A stretch of 64,000 nt of DNA from Acidovorax sp. KKS102 (GCF_000302535.1 NC_018708.1:1736001-1800000); one strand, 5' to 3'. Positions 11,866 to 20,482 are shown, counted from the stretch's first letter. The notes: generated by a model not told the origin, from the sequence alone. A program made the numbers and translations.

Positions 11866-12702
11866 CTATCCGGCCAATGACGCCCGATGCACTGCATCGG
11901 GCGTTTGCATTTTCAGCGACAGATGCGGTCGCTCGCAGTTATAGATGTCGACTGACTGCTCGACCATGCGTCTGGCCTGCCCCAGATCGGCGGGGCGCTG
12001 CAGCAAGAACTCACTCTTCAAGATGCCATTGACCCGCTCGGCCAGCGCGTTCTGGTAGCAGTCGTAGCCGTCCGTCATCGAGCAGATCACGCCGTGGCGC
12101 TTGTGCAGGGCCTGGTAGTACGTCGCGCAGTACTGGATACCCCTGTCGGAGTGGTGCACCAACTGTCGGCTGCTCTGTCGCCCCGAGAGCGCCATCTTCA
12201 TGGCCTGCGCCACCTCTTCGGTCTGCAGGCTCTCATGCACGTGCCAGCCGACGATCTTCCTGGAATACGCATCCGTGACCAGGCTCAGATAGACGAACTT
12301 GCCGTGTGTGGGCAAGTAGGTGATGTCAGCCACCCAGACCTGCTCGCTGCCGCTGGCGTGGATCTGTTGCGGCCCTACCTTGAGAAGGTTCGGATGGTGC
12401 CTGAAGCGGTGGTGACTGTCTGTTGTCTTGTGATACGCCCGCCGGGGTGCCACCAGCAGCCTGGCATTGCGCAGGACGTCGAACATTGCATCGCGGCCCA
12501 AGTCGATGCCTCGGCGCTGTAGCGGCTCCTGCAATAAGTGGTGCAGCTTGCGCGTGCCTATGCGTGGTTGGCGCATGCGCTGCTCGCGCACCAACTCCAC
12601 CACCGTCTGCGCATTCGCCAAGCGATCGGCCTCGCGGCGCCTACCCTGGTAATACGCCTGACGGCTGTGGCCCATATGCTGGCAAGCCCTCTTCACGCTC
12701 AA
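11866..12702 (-). CDS. IS3-family transposase OrfB (DDE integrase core)
   Basis: The 278 aa rve-type integrase carries the catalytic triad: Asp in WVADITYLPT, Asp in HHSDRGIQYCA and Glu in NALAERVNGILKSEF, with an HTH_21-like N-terminus. The formal start is a TTG at 12702 that overlaps the orfA stop (TTGA). It is probably made mainly as an OrfAB fusion by a -1 frameshift on AAAAAAG at 12747-12741, upstream in orfA. After such a shift the frame is open through into OrfB. Confidence 0.93.
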   Translation of the reverse strand: MSVKRACQHMGHSRQAYYQGRRREADRLANAQTVVELVREQRMRQPRIGTRKLHHLLQEPLQRRGIDLGRDAMFDVLRNARLLVAPRRAYHKTTDSHHRFRHHPNLLKVGPQQIHASGSEQVWVADITYLPTHGKFVYLSLVTDAYSRKIVGWHVHESLQTEEVAQAMKMALSGRQSSRQLVHHSDRGIQYCATYYQALHKRHGVICSMTDGYDCYQNALAERVNGILKSEFLLQRPADLGQARRMVEQSVDIYNCERPHLSLKMQTPDAVHRASLAG

Positions 12703-13094
12703 CCCTGCGATGAGGTTTTGCGCGAGGACTTGCCCAAAGGCTTTTTTACGATGCGCACCCCATAGTCCTTGCGCAGCACGTCGATGACGGCTTCGAATAG
12801 CCTGGCCTTCTCCTGCGCCTGTGCGAGCTGCACCTGCAGCGCCTTGATCTGCTGCTCGGGCGTGAGAGCAACAGTGTTCTTCTTGTCTATCGGCATGGCT
12901 GCAGATGATGCCGCAGGACTCCAGCCCAGGCGACCGTGCTTGCGCAGCCAGACCAGAACCGTCGAGCGACCCTGGATGCCGTAGTGCTGCTGCGCCTGTT
13001 TGTACGTGAGCTCGCCTTTTTCCACCTGCTCCACCACCGCCAACTTAAAGGCCAGTGTGTAGTCGCGCTGCGTGCGTTTGACACTTGATTCCAT
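12699..13094 (-). CDS. IS3-family transposase OrfA (HTH, leucine zipper)
   Basis: The 131 aa protein has an N-terminal helix-turn-helix (YTLAFKLAVVEQVEKGELTYKQAQQHYGI) that recognises the IS ends, and a C-terminal heptad region (LTPEQQIKALQVQLAQAQEKARL) for oligomerisation with OrfAB. The slippery heptamer A-AAA-AAG lies in the zero frame at 12747-12741 (GTA AAA AAG, residues V-K-K). This is the standard site for -1 frameshifting into orfB in this family. Confidence 0.92.
   Translation of the reverse strand: MESSVKRTQRDYTLAFKLAVVEQVEKGELTYKQAQQHYGIQGRSTVLVWLRKHGRLGWSPAASSAAMPIDKKNTVALTPEQQIKALQVQLAQAQEKARLFEAVIDVLRKDYGVRIVKKPLGKSSRKTSSQG
12741..12747 (-). promoter_or_regulatory. Programmed -1 ribosomal frameshift heptamer
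   Basis: AAAAAAG on the minus strand is in phase with orfA as A-AAA-AAG, 40 nt before the orfA stop. OrfB lies in the -1 frame relative to orfA. Frame arithmetic confirms that slippage joins the two without a stop. Confidence 0.8.
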
Positions 13095-13154
13095 GACACA
13101 TACCCTTTTTGAAAGGTCCTCGTGTCAACGCCAGGCAGGACGGGTCACAGGCAA

Positions 13155-13190
13155 CAAAAAAGCCCTTGGCAGCGATGCCAAGGGCTTTTT
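13155..13190 (-). terminator. Terminator of ridA
   Basis: A perfect 10-bp stem AGCCCTTGGC/GCCAAGGGCT with a six-base loop is flanked by A7 on one side and T5 on the other. It can therefore work in both directions. It sits about 16 bp past the ridA stop and next to the IS target site. Confidence 0.88.
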
Positions 13191-13206
13191 GCTGGAGGTC
13201 TGAAGG

Positions 13207-13665
13207 TCAGGCCAGTTCAGCGATCAGTTCGATCTCTACGCACGCGCCCATGGGGATCTGGGCCACGCCAAAGGCGCTGCGGGCATGCACGCCCTTTTCG
13301 CCAAACACCTGGCCCAGCAGTTCGCTGGCGCCGTTGGTCACCAGGTGCTGCTCGGTGAAATCGCCGGTGGAGTTCACCAGGCTCATCACCTTGACGATGC
13401 GCTTGACCCGGTTCAGGTCGCCACCGCAGGCGGCTTGCAGCGTGCCCATCAGGTCGATGGCGACGGCACGTGCGGCCTGCTTGCCTTCTTCGGTGCCGAT
13501 GTCGCGCCCGAACTGTGCGGCCCAGGGCTTGCCGTCCTTGCGGGCGATGTGGCCGCTCAGAAACACCAGGTTGCCGGTCTGCACATAGGGCACGTAGGCG
13601 GCGGCGGGCACCGACACCGGGGGCAGGGTGATGTTGAGTTCTTTCAGCTTGTCGTAAACGCTCAT
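13207..13665 (-). CDS. RidA family protein (enamine/imine deaminase)
   Basis: RidA-family enzymes hydrolyse reactive enamine/imine intermediates released by PLP enzymes. The 152 aa product has the YjgF/RidA core: VQTGNLVFLSGHIARKDGK near the N-terminus and a C-terminal GVAQIPMGACVEIELIAEL. The usual RidA arginine position in the C-terminal motif (R-x-x-V-E) reads MGACVEIE here, so deaminase activity is not certain; several RidA subfamilies differ there. GAGGACCACC precedes the ATG at 13665. It is divergent from comEC, followed by a strong terminator. Confidence 0.88.
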   Translation of the reverse strand: MSVYDKLKELNITLPPVSVPAAAYVPYVQTGNLVFLSGHIARKDGKPWAAQFGRDIGTEEGKQAARAVAIDLMGTLQAACGGDLNRVKRIVKVMSLVNSTGDFTEQHLVTNGASELLGQVFGEKGVHARSAFGVAQIPMGACVEIELIAELA

Positions 13666-13801
13666 GGTGGTCCTCGTTAGGAAGTGCGGGTGGATAGACG
13701 AGGGCAGCCTGGTGCGCAGGCCGCCGAGCGCGGTAAGTGTTACACAGCACCTCGCCCCCGCGCCGATGGGGCAGCCCCTGGCGGCGCATTAGCATCAGTG
13801 C

Positions 13802-16369
13802 ATGTCCACCATAAGCGCCCCTAATGCCGCGCCGCTGTCCGCCACAGGCCAGGGGGTGGAGGGGCCGTTGCCCCCGCGTCCGTGGCTGCTGCCCGCTGTA
13901 TTGCTGGGCATGGTGGCCGGGGCGGCGCTGCAACTGCAGCAGCCCGCGCTGTGGTCTGCGGCGGCCTACGGGTGGTTGTTGACGGCTGGCCTGCTGCTGG
14001 GCGGTGGTGCGGTGGCTGCCGCGCGGCGGAACCCCGGGCTGCGCCGGGCTCGCAGTGTGATCGCCATGGCGCCCTGGCTGATGTTGCTGGCGGGGGCGCT
14101 GGCGATGGCGGGCAGCACCGGCCTGCGGGCTGTGGCCTACCAAGCCCAGGCGTTGCCTGCGGCCCTGGAGGGCAAGGACCTGCGCATCACCGGCGTGGTG
14201 GCCGCCATGCCGCAGGTCAACGAGGCAGGAACCCGCTGGCGCATGGCGGTGGAGTCCGCAACGCTGCAGGGCATACCCGTGGCCATGCCGCCGCAGATCG
14301 ACGTGGCTTGGTATGGCGGCGCCTTTGGCGGTGGGGGCGAGGTGCTGGACCTGCAACGCCAGCCTGCGCCTGTGCGGGCGGGCGAGCGGTGGCAGATCAC
14401 CGTGCGCCTGAAGGCGCCCCACGGCCTGCGCAACCCGCACGGCTTTGACTACGAGCAGTGGATGTGGGAGCAGGGCGTGCAGGCCACTGGCTATGTGCGC
14501 GCGGGCCCCAAGGACGAGCCACCGGTGCGTGTAGCCGCCACCTGGCAGGTCCCGGTGGAGCAGCTGCGCCAGCGCGTGCGGGACGCCATCCTGGAGCGCC
14601 TGGTGTTTGGGCGTGATGGGGCGGATAGTGAATCCGCTGACACCAGCCGCGCGCGCACTGCAGGCGTGGTGGCGGCGCTGGTCACGGGCGACCAGCGCGC
14701 CATCGACCGTGCGGACTGGGATGTGTTCCGCGCCACCGGGGTGGCCCACCTCATGAGCATTTCGGGCCTGCACATCACGCTGTTTGCCTGGCTGGCCGCG
14801 TTGGTGGTGAGGGCACTGTGGCGGCGCTCGCCCCGGCTGAGCCTGGCGGTGCCAGCGCAGTCTGCCGCGCTGGTGTCGGGTGTGCTGCTGGCCACGGCCT
14901 ACGCGCTGTTCAGCGGCTGGGGCGTGCCCGCGCAGCGTACCGTGACCATGCTGGCCATCGTGGGGCTGCTGCAGCTGAGCGGGCGCCGCTGGCCCTGGCC
15001 CCAGGTGTGGCTGCTGGCCTGCGGGTCCGTGGTGTTGCTGGACCCATGGGCGTTGGCGCAGGCAGGCTTCTGGCTGAGCTTTGTCGCGGTGGGCGTGCTG
15101 TTTGCTACTAATCCGATAGCTGCTGAGGCAAGCGATACTAGCGCTACAGGCCGTTTTTATGCCTTGGTGCGTGAACAATGGGTCGTGACACTGGCATTGA
15201 CGCCCCTGGGCTTGTTGCTGTTTGGCCAGGTGTCGCTGGTGGGTTTTGTGGCCAACCTGGTGGCCATCCCCTGGGTCACGCTGGTGGTCACGCCGCTGGC
15301 GCTGGGTGGCGTGCTGTGGGCGCCGTTGTGGAGCGCGGCAGCCCTCAGCCTGCAGCCGTTCACCGCATGGCTGCAGTGGCTGGCGCAGTGGCCCTGGGCT
15401 GCCGTGTTTTTGCCGGCAGCGCCGCTGTGGGCGGGCGTGGCGGCGGTGGCCGGGGGGGCGCTGTTGGCCATGCGCCTGCCCTGGCGCCTGCGTTTGCTGG
15501 CGCTGCCTTTGCTGTTGCCGGTGCTGTGGTGGCAGCCCGTGCGGCCCGCAGCGGGGCAGTTTGAGCTGCTGGCCGCCGACATTGGCCAGGGCAATGCCGT
15601 GCTGGTGCGCACGGCCACGCACACCCTGCTGTACGACGCCGGGCCGCGCTTCAGCCGCGAGAGCGATGCGGGCCACCGCGTGCTGGTGCCGCTGCTGCGG
15701 GCGCTGGGAGAGCGGGTGGATGTGCTCATGCTCAGCCACCGCGATGCCGACCACACGGGCGGCGCAGCGGCCGTGCTGGCCCAGCAGCCCCGCGCCGAAC
15801 TCACCGGCTCCATCGAGGCCGAACACGCCCTGCAGCGCTTGCGCCCCAGCCGCCCCTGTCTGGCGGGCCAGCGCTGGGCATGGGATGGCGTGGTGTTTGA
15901 GGTACTGCATCCCCTGCCTGGCGACGACGCACCGGGGGCGGCCAAGCCACCGCGCCCCAATGCGCTCAGCTGCGTGCTGCGCATTTCCGCCGCAGGCACC
16001 GAGGGCGCGTCGGCCTTGCTGGTGGGCGACATCGAGGCACCGCAGGAGCAGGCCCTGCTGGCGCGTGGCGCACCGGTGCGGGCCGATGTGCTGCTGGTGC
16101 CACACCATGGCAGCAAGACCTCGTCGTCGTCGGCTTTTCTGGAGGCCGTGCAGCCGCGCACCGCTTTGGTGCAGGCTGGGTATCGCAACCGCTTTGGCCA
16201 TCCGGCGCCAGATGTGCTGCAGCGCTACCGCGCGCGCCAGATTGCGGTGGTGGAGTCGTCGCGCTGCGGGGCGGCTCGGTGGTCCTCGTCACAGCCTCGG
16301 CAGGTGGCTTGCGAACGCGACACCGGCGGGCGCTACTGGCAGCACCGCATGGTGCCACGGGACGGCTGA
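13802..16369 (+). CDS. comEC: DNA internalization competence protein ComEC/Rec2
   Basis: ComEC is the inner-membrane channel that carries single-stranded DNA into the cytoplasm during natural transformation. The 855 aa protein has N-terminal helices, an OB-like DUF4131 region (about 100-210), the multi-helix Competence domain (VAHLMSISGLHITLFAWLAAL near 315) and a C-terminal metallo-beta-lactamase domain with SHRDADHTGG (about 645) and VPHHGSKTSSS. All motifs look intact. A stretch at about residues 437-457 (TNPIAAEASDTSATGRFY) is encoded by a copy of the dispersed repeat found between genes elsewhere. It keeps the frame and sits in a loop between hydrophobic segments. The start at 13802 has only a weak ribosome site. 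Confidence 0.95.
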   Translation: MSTISAPNAAPLSATGQGVEGPLPPRPWLLPAVLLGMVAGAALQLQQPALWSAAAYGWLLTAGLLLGGGAVAAARRNPGLRRARSVIAMAPWLMLLAGALAMAGSTGLRAVAYQAQALPAALEGKDLRITGVVAAMPQVNEAGTRWRMAVESATLQGIPVAMPPQIDVAWYGGAFGGGGEVLDLQRQPAPVRAGERWQITVRLKAPHGLRNPHGFDYEQWMWEQGVQATGYVRAGPKDEPPVRVAATWQVPVEQLRQRVRDAILERLVFGRDGADSESADTSRARTAGVVAALVTGDQRAIDRADWDVFRATGVAHLMSISGLHITLFAWLAALVVRALWRRSPRLSLAVPAQSAALVSGVLLATAYALFSGWGVPAQRTVTMLAIVGLLQLSGRRWPWPQVWLLACGSVVLLDPWALAQAGFWLSFVAVGVLFATNPIAAEASDTSATGRFYALVREQWVVTLALTPLGLLLFGQVSLVGFVANLVAIPWVTLVVTPLALGGVLWAPLWSAAALSLQPFTAWLQWLAQWPWAAVFLPAAPLWAGVAAVAGGALLAMRLPWRLRLLALPLLLPVLWWQPVRPAAGQFELLAADIGQGNAVLVRTATHTLLYDAGPRFSRESDAGHRVLVPLLRALGERVDVLMLSHRDADHTGGAAAVLAQQPRAELTGSIEAEHALQRLRPSRPCLAGQRWAWDGVVFEVLHPLPGDDAPGAAKPPRPNALSCVLRISAAGTEGASALLVGDIEAPQEQALLARGAPVRADVLLVPHHGSKTSSSSAFLEAVQPRTALVQAGYRNRFGHPAPDVLQRYRARQIAVVESSRCGAARWSSSQPRQVACERDTGGRYWQHRMVPRDG
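15113..15160 (+). repeat. Dispersed ~60 bp repeat, copy 2, inside comEC
   Basis: GATAGCTGCT followed by ACTAGCGCTACAGGCCG and TTTTTAT matches the intergenic repeat family. Here it is translated in frame within comEC. It is more diverged than the intergenic copies, as expected for a copy kept under coding constraint. Confidence 0.6.
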
Positions 16370-16456
16370 ATCGGGGCGCATGGCGCAGCGCCGCCAGGGG
16401 TGTTGTGCGGGGGGGCGGGCTCACAACTTGCTATCCTGACTGCAGGAGGCCCGTTC

Positions 16457-17971
16457 ATGCAGAAATTTGACGAGATGTACGCCATGCTGCCGTTTGATGG
16501 CAGCGACGTGCGGGAACACTACAAGCGCTACGCGCAATGGTTGAGCAAACAGCCCCCTGACGTGATGCAGGCCCGCAGGGCCGAGGCCGAGATGATCTTT
16601 CGGCGTGTGGGCATCACCTTTGCCGTGTACGGCGCCAAGGACGAGGGCGGTGCAGGCAACGAGCGGTTGATTCCGTTTGACCTGATCCCCCGCATCATCC
16701 CCGCCCACGAGTGGGCCAGCATGCAGCAGGGGCTGGTGCAGCGCGTCACGGCGCTCAACCGCTTCATCCATGACGTGTACCACGGCCAGGACATCATCCG
16801 CGCCGGCATCGTGCCCGCCGACCTCATCCTGAACAACGCGCAGTACCGCCCCGAGATGGCCGGCGTGCATGTGCCGCAAGACATCTACGCGCACATCGCC
16901 GGCATCGACATCGTGCGCGCCCCCGATGCCCAGGGCAACGGCGAGTACTACGTGCTCGAAGACAACCTGCGCGTGCCCAGCGGCGTGAGCTACATGCTCG
17001 AAAACCGCAAGATGATGATGCGGCTGTTCCCTGAGCTGTTCAGCCTGCACAAGGTGGCGCCCGTGGCGCATTACCCCGACATGCTGCTCGAAACCCTGCG
17101 CGCCAGCGCCCCGGCCACGGCCGACGAGCCCACGGTGGTGGTGCTCACGCCCGGCATGCACAACAGCGCGTACTTCGAGCACGCCTTCCTGGCCCAGCAG
17201 ATGGGTGTGGAACTGGTCGAAGGGCAGGACCTGGTCGTCAAGGACAAGTTCGTGTACATGCGCACCACACGCGGCCTGCAGCGGGTGGACGTGATCTACC
17301 GCCGCGTGGACGACGACTTCCTCGATCCGCAGGTGTTCCGTCCCAATTCCACCCTGGGCTGCTATGGCCTCATGGAGGCCTACCGCGCGGGCAATGTGGG
17401 CATCTGCAACGCAGTGGGCACGGGCGTGGCCGACGATAAATCCGTGTACCCCTACGTGCCGGACATGATCCGCTTCTACCTGGGCGAAGAGCCCATCCTG
17501 AAAAACGTGCCCACCTGGATGTGCCGCAAGCCGGACGACCTGCAGCATGTGCTCGCCAACCTCAAGGACCTGGTAGTGAAGGAAGTGCATGGCGCAGGTG
17601 GCTACGGCATGCTCATCGGCCCAGCCGCCACGCAGGCCGAGATCGAAGACTTCCGCCGCGCGCTGATTGCCAACCCCTCGGGCTACATCGCGCAGCCCAC
17701 GCTCAGCCTCTCCAGCTGCCCCACGTATGTGGAAAGCGGCATTGCCCCGCGCCACATCGACCTGCGCCCCTTCGTGCTCAGCGGCCGCGAGGTGCAGATG
17801 GTGGCAGGCGGGCTCACACGCGTCGCGCTGCAGGAGGGATCGCTGGTGGTGAACTCGTCGCAGGGCGGGGGCACCAAGGACACCTGGGTACTGGGCGAAG
17901 GCCGCAGCACCACGCCCCTGACACAGTCCCAAACTTTGGGCGGCATGACCCAAACGCAAGGAGGGTTCTGA
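16457..17971 (+). CDS. Circularly permuted ATP-grasp protein
   Basis: The 504 aa protein belongs to the circularly permuted type 2 ATP-grasp family (DUF404/DUF407 region). These are predicted peptide-bond-forming enzymes encoded next to alpha-E proteins. Recognisable stretches are RRVGITFAVYG, RIIPAHEW, VLEDNLRVPSGVSYMLENR, VDVIYRRVDDDFLDP and NAVGTGVADDKSVYPYVP, ending with VVKEVHGAGGYGMLIGP. The start is the ATG at 16457, preceded by GGAGG; the frame is open from 16400. It is immediately followed by the alpha-E genes. The natural substrate of these pairs is unknown to me. Confidence 0.9.
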   Translation: MQKFDEMYAMLPFDGSDVREHYKRYAQWLSKQPPDVMQARRAEAEMIFRRVGITFAVYGAKDEGGAGNERLIPFDLIPRIIPAHEWASMQQGLVQRVTALNRFIHDVYHGQDIIRAGIVPADLILNNAQYRPEMAGVHVPQDIYAHIAGIDIVRAPDAQGNGEYYVLEDNLRVPSGVSYMLENRKMMMRLFPELFSLHKVAPVAHYPDMLLETLRASAPATADEPTVVVLTPGMHNSAYFEHAFLAQQMGVELVEGQDLVVKDKFVYMRTTRGLQRVDVIYRRVDDDFLDPQVFRPNSTLGCYGLMEAYRAGNVGICNAVGTGVADDKSVYPYVPDMIRFYLGEEPILKNVPTWMCRKPDDLQHVLANLKDLVVKEVHGAGGYGMLIGPAATQAEIEDFRRALIANPSGYIAQPTLSLSSCPTYVESGIAPRHIDLRPFVLSGREVQMVAGGLTRVALQEGSLVVNSSQGGGTKDTWVLGEGRSTTPLTQSQTLGGMTQTQGGF

Positions 17972-17972
17972 G

Positions 17973-18119
17973 ATGCTGAGCCGCACCGCCGACCATTTGT
18001 TCTGGATGTCGCGCTATACGGAGAGAGCAGAAAACGCCGCCGAATGCGGGGTTTCACTACAACACAGCCAGCGTGCGCAGCACGCGCGGGGTTCTCTGCC
18101 CGGGGAGGAAAAATGCTAA
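17973..18119 (+). pseudogene. Truncated alpha-E duplicate (relic 5' end)
   Basis: An ATG at 17973, one base past the ATP-grasp stop and after AAGGAGGGTTCTG, reads MLSRTADHLFWMSRYTERAEN and then diverges to a stop at 18119. Residues 1-21 are identical to the intact alpha-E protein starting at 18113. At DNA level the two differ at ten of those 21 codons, all synonymous. After codon 23 the frame loses all similarity to the family. It overlaps the true alpha-E start by seven bases. It may still be translated as a 48-residue leader. Confidence 0.8.
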
Positions 18120-19072
18120 GTCGCACTGCCGATCATCTGTTCTGGATGTCCCGATATACAGAGCGGGCAGAGAACACCGCGCGCATGCTCAACGTGAGCT
18201 ATGAAATGTCCCTGCTGCCGCAGTCCGCCGACGCAGCGCAGGCGGGCTGGGAAGGCCTGCTGTCCATCAGCGAACTGATCCCGGCCTACACCGCCAAGCA
18301 CGGCGAAGTCACGCCCGCCCATGTGCTCGAATTCATGGTGCGCGATGGCAACAACCCGTCGTCCATCCTGTCGTGCCTGCGCGCTGCGCGCGAGAACGCG
18401 CGGGCCGTGCGCGGGGCGCTCACCACCGAGGTGTGGGAGACGCAGAACCAGACCTGGCTGGAGTTGCACCGGCAGCTGGAAGGCGGCGCCTTCGAGCGCG
18501 ACCCGGGCCAGTTCTTTGAGTGGGTGAAGTACCGCTCGCACCTGTCGCGCGGTGTGGTGCTGGGCACCATGCTGCAGGACGAGGCGTTTCACTTTTTGCG
18601 CATGGGCACCTTCCTGGAGCGGGCGGACAACACGGCGCGCCTGCTCGATGTGAAGTTCCACGCTGTGAAGAACGACTTCTTCGGCCGCCCCAGCGACCGC
18701 AACCAGGAAAGCGACTTCTACCACTGGAGCGCCATCCTGCGCAGCGTGTCGGCGTTCGAGGTGTACCGCAAGGTCTACCGCGACGTGATCACGCCCGGCC
18801 GCGTGGCCGACCTGTTGATCCTTAGCCGCGACATGCCGCGATCGTTGCACGCGTGCCTGCGCGAGGTGGTGGACAACCTGGCTGTGCTGGCCAACGGTCA
18901 GTCTGCCGAGACCAGCCGCAGGGCAGGGCGCCTGCTGGCCGACCTGCAGTACGGCCGCATCGACGAGATCCTGGCGACGGGCCTGCACGCGTTCCTCACG
19001 CAGTTCCTGGACCGGGTGAACGACCTGGGCGGCGGGATCAGCCGCGATTTTCTGGTGACCTCGGGCGACTGA
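18113..19072 (+). CDS. Alpha-E domain-containing protein
   Basis: The 319 aa all-helical protein (DUF403/alpha-E family) begins MLSRTADHLFWMSRYTERAENTARMLNV, the conserved family start, and keeps the central FEWVKYRSHLSRGVVLGTML and FLRMGTFLERADNTARLLDVKF blocks. GGGGAGGAAAA precedes the ATG at 18113. Alpha-E proteins are encoded next to circularly permuted ATP-grasp proteins and often a transglutaminase; no transglutaminase gene follows here, only a convergent gene. Its proper start is preceded by a truncated duplicate of itself. Confidence 0.9.
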   Translation: MLSRTADHLFWMSRYTERAENTARMLNVSYEMSLLPQSADAAQAGWEGLLSISELIPAYTAKHGEVTPAHVLEFMVRDGNNPSSILSCLRAARENARAVRGALTTEVWETQNQTWLELHRQLEGGAFERDPGQFFEWVKYRSHLSRGVVLGTMLQDEAFHFLRMGTFLERADNTARLLDVKFHAVKNDFFGRPSDRNQESDFYHWSAILRSVSAFEVYRKVYRDVITPGRVADLLILSRDMPRSLHACLREVVDNLAVLANGQSAETSRRAGRLLADLQYGRIDEILATGLHAFLTQFLDRVNDLGGGISRDFLVTSGD

Positions 19073-19108
19073 GAGTCGCCTGTAAAGAGGTGTGGCGCGG
19101 GGAGTGGA

Positions 19109-19390
19109 TCACTCCTGCGCGTTGCGACGCTGGTCCCGCAGCATGAAGAGGTAGAGGCTTTCGACCTTCTCGCGCGCCCAGGGGGTCTTGCGCAGGAACT
19201 TGAGGCTGGAGCCCACGCTCGGGTCGATTTGGAAGCAACGGATGGGAATCTGCCGCCCCAGCTCATCCCAGCCGAAGTAGTCGGCCAGGCCCACGACCAT
19301 GGCTTCGAGCGTCACGCCGTGCAGGGGGTTGCGCGGCTGCGCGGGCTTGTTGGCCGGTGGGGCGGGTGGTGGGGTCTCTGGAGTGCTCAT
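19109..19390 (-). CDS. VF530 family DNA-binding protein
   Basis: The 93 aa protein has a Pro-rich N-terminus ([19 protein letters not shown]) and a C-terminal VF530 (DUF2132) domain. Its hallmarks are [49 protein letters not shown] and LYL. Structures of this family show a small helical fold proposed to bind DNA; its role is not known. The ATG at 19390 follows TTGGAGCC; the longer frame to 19477 lacks a ribosome site. It is convergent with the alpha-E gene. Confidence 0.85.
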   Translation of the reverse strand: MSTPETPPPAPPANKPAQPRNPLHGVTLEAMVVGLADYFGWDELGRQIPIRCFQIDPSVGSSLKFLRKTPWAREKVESLYLFMLRDQRRNAQE

Positions 19391-19547
19391 GGCTCCAAGC
19401 ATACAGACTGGGAACGTGTCCACGATCTGCAGGCCGTCCCCGCCATGTGCCGCAGGCGTGAACCCCACCAGCGCCACTGCGGAGCGGGCTGTGCCAAGCC
19501 ACTGTTCACGCCACCCTCAGGGGACGATGTGAAGCGGCTCAGAGGCA

Positions 19548-20465
19548 TCAGGCTTTGCGTTGCAGATGGGCCTCGCGCTGGAACAGCTCGGCCGCCCAGT
19601 CCACAAACGCGCGCACCTTGGCGCTCAGGTGGCGGTTGGGGGGGTACACCACGTACACGGGCAGCAGGGGCTGAGTCCATTCGGGCAGCAGTTGCACCAG
19701 GGCTCCGCTGTCCAGGTAGCGCTGGGCTTGCCAGCTGGTGATCTGGCCAATGCCCAGGCCCGCCACGATGGAGGTGACGTAGGCGTTGGCCTCGTTCACG
19801 CTCAACTGGTAGGGGCCGGTGATGTCGATGGACTCATCCCCCCGGCGAAACTCCAGCGGGTAGTGCCGCCCGCTTTGGGGCGAGAAGTAGATCACACTGG
19901 CGTGTTTCTCCTCGATCTCCAGCGGGTGCGTGGGGGTGCCCTTGCGCTCCAGGTAGGCAGGTGCCGCGGCGGTGATGAACTCCAGGTTGCCAATGCGGCG
20001 TGCCACCAGCGACTGGTCGCTCAGCTCGCCCCCCCGGATCACGCAGTCCACGTTGTCGCCGATCAGGTCCACCGTGCGGTCGCTCACGCCCAGGTCCACC
20101 TGGATGTCCGGGTAGCGGGCATGGAACTCCGCCAGGTGCGGAATGATGAGCAACTGCGCCACCGACGTGCCCACGTCGATGCGCAGCCGCCCGCGCGGGT
20201 TGGCGCGCGCGTTGGTCATGCTGGCCTCAATGTCGTCCAGGTCGGTCAGTAGCCGCACGGTGCGGTCGTAATAGGCCGCGCCGTCGGGCGTCACCGTCAC
20301 GCGGCGTGTGGTGCGATTGAGCAGCTTCACGCGCAGCCGCTCCTCCAGCGCCTGCACATGCTTGGTCACCGTGGCTTTGGGCAGGTTCAGCGAATCTGCT
20401 GCCCGGGTAAACGTGCCGGCCTCCACCACCCGCACGAATATGCGCATGGCCTGAATTTGGTCCAT
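19548..20465 (-). CDS. LysR family transcriptional regulator
   Basis: The 305 aa LTTR has an N-terminal winged helix (MDQIQAMRIFVRVVEAGTFTRAADSLNLPKATVTKHVQALEERL) and a periplasmic-binding-like effector domain from about residue 92. The start at 20465 has a strong AAGGAGAAGCC site. A perfect 10-bp inverted repeat (20483-20505) sits in its own leader and may be an autoregulatory operator. It is divergent from the alpha/beta hydrolase gene at 20658, its most likely target. It looks like the DsdC/CrgA-like LTTR subgroup common in Burkholderiales. Effector unknown. Confidence 0.93.
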   Translation of the reverse strand: MDQIQAMRIFVRVVEAGTFTRAADSLNLPKATVTKHVQALEERLRVKLLNRTTRRVTVTPDGAAYYDRTVRLLTDLDDIEASMTNARANPRGRLRIDVGTSVAQLLIIPHLAEFHARYPDIQVDLGVSDRTVDLIGDNVDCVIRGGELSDQSLVARRIGNLEFITAAAPAYLERKGTPTHPLEIEEKHASVIYFSPQSGRHYPLEFRRGDESIDITGPYQLSVNEANAYVTSIVAGLGIGQITSWQAQRYLDSGALVQLLPEWTQPLLPVYVVYPPNRHLSAKVRAFVDWAAELFQREAHLQRKA

Positions 20466-20482
20466 GGCTTCTCCTTGAGTCT

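Larger units (their letters stand above)
11813..13147 (-). mobile_element. IS3-family insertion sequence, intact, 1335 bp
   Basis: The ends are inverted repeats beginning TGACCCGTCCTG at 11813 and, on the other strand, at 13147. Beyond the first 12 bases they continue to match as GCGTTGACAC. They are flanked by a direct duplication CAG (11810-11812 and 13148-13150), a 3-bp target site typical of IS3. Inside are overlapping orfA and orfB on the minus strand. Both frames and both ends are undamaged, so it could be active. It landed between the chemotaxis receptor and the ridA terminator and broke no gene. Which IS3 subgroup it belongs to needs a database search; the A6G frameshift site resembles the IS150 group. 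Confidence 0.93.

Noticed and set aside
11813..13147. IS element interrupting a gene
   Set aside because: Both flanks (chemotaxis receptor end, ridA terminator) are noncoding; no broken reading frame joins across the IS.
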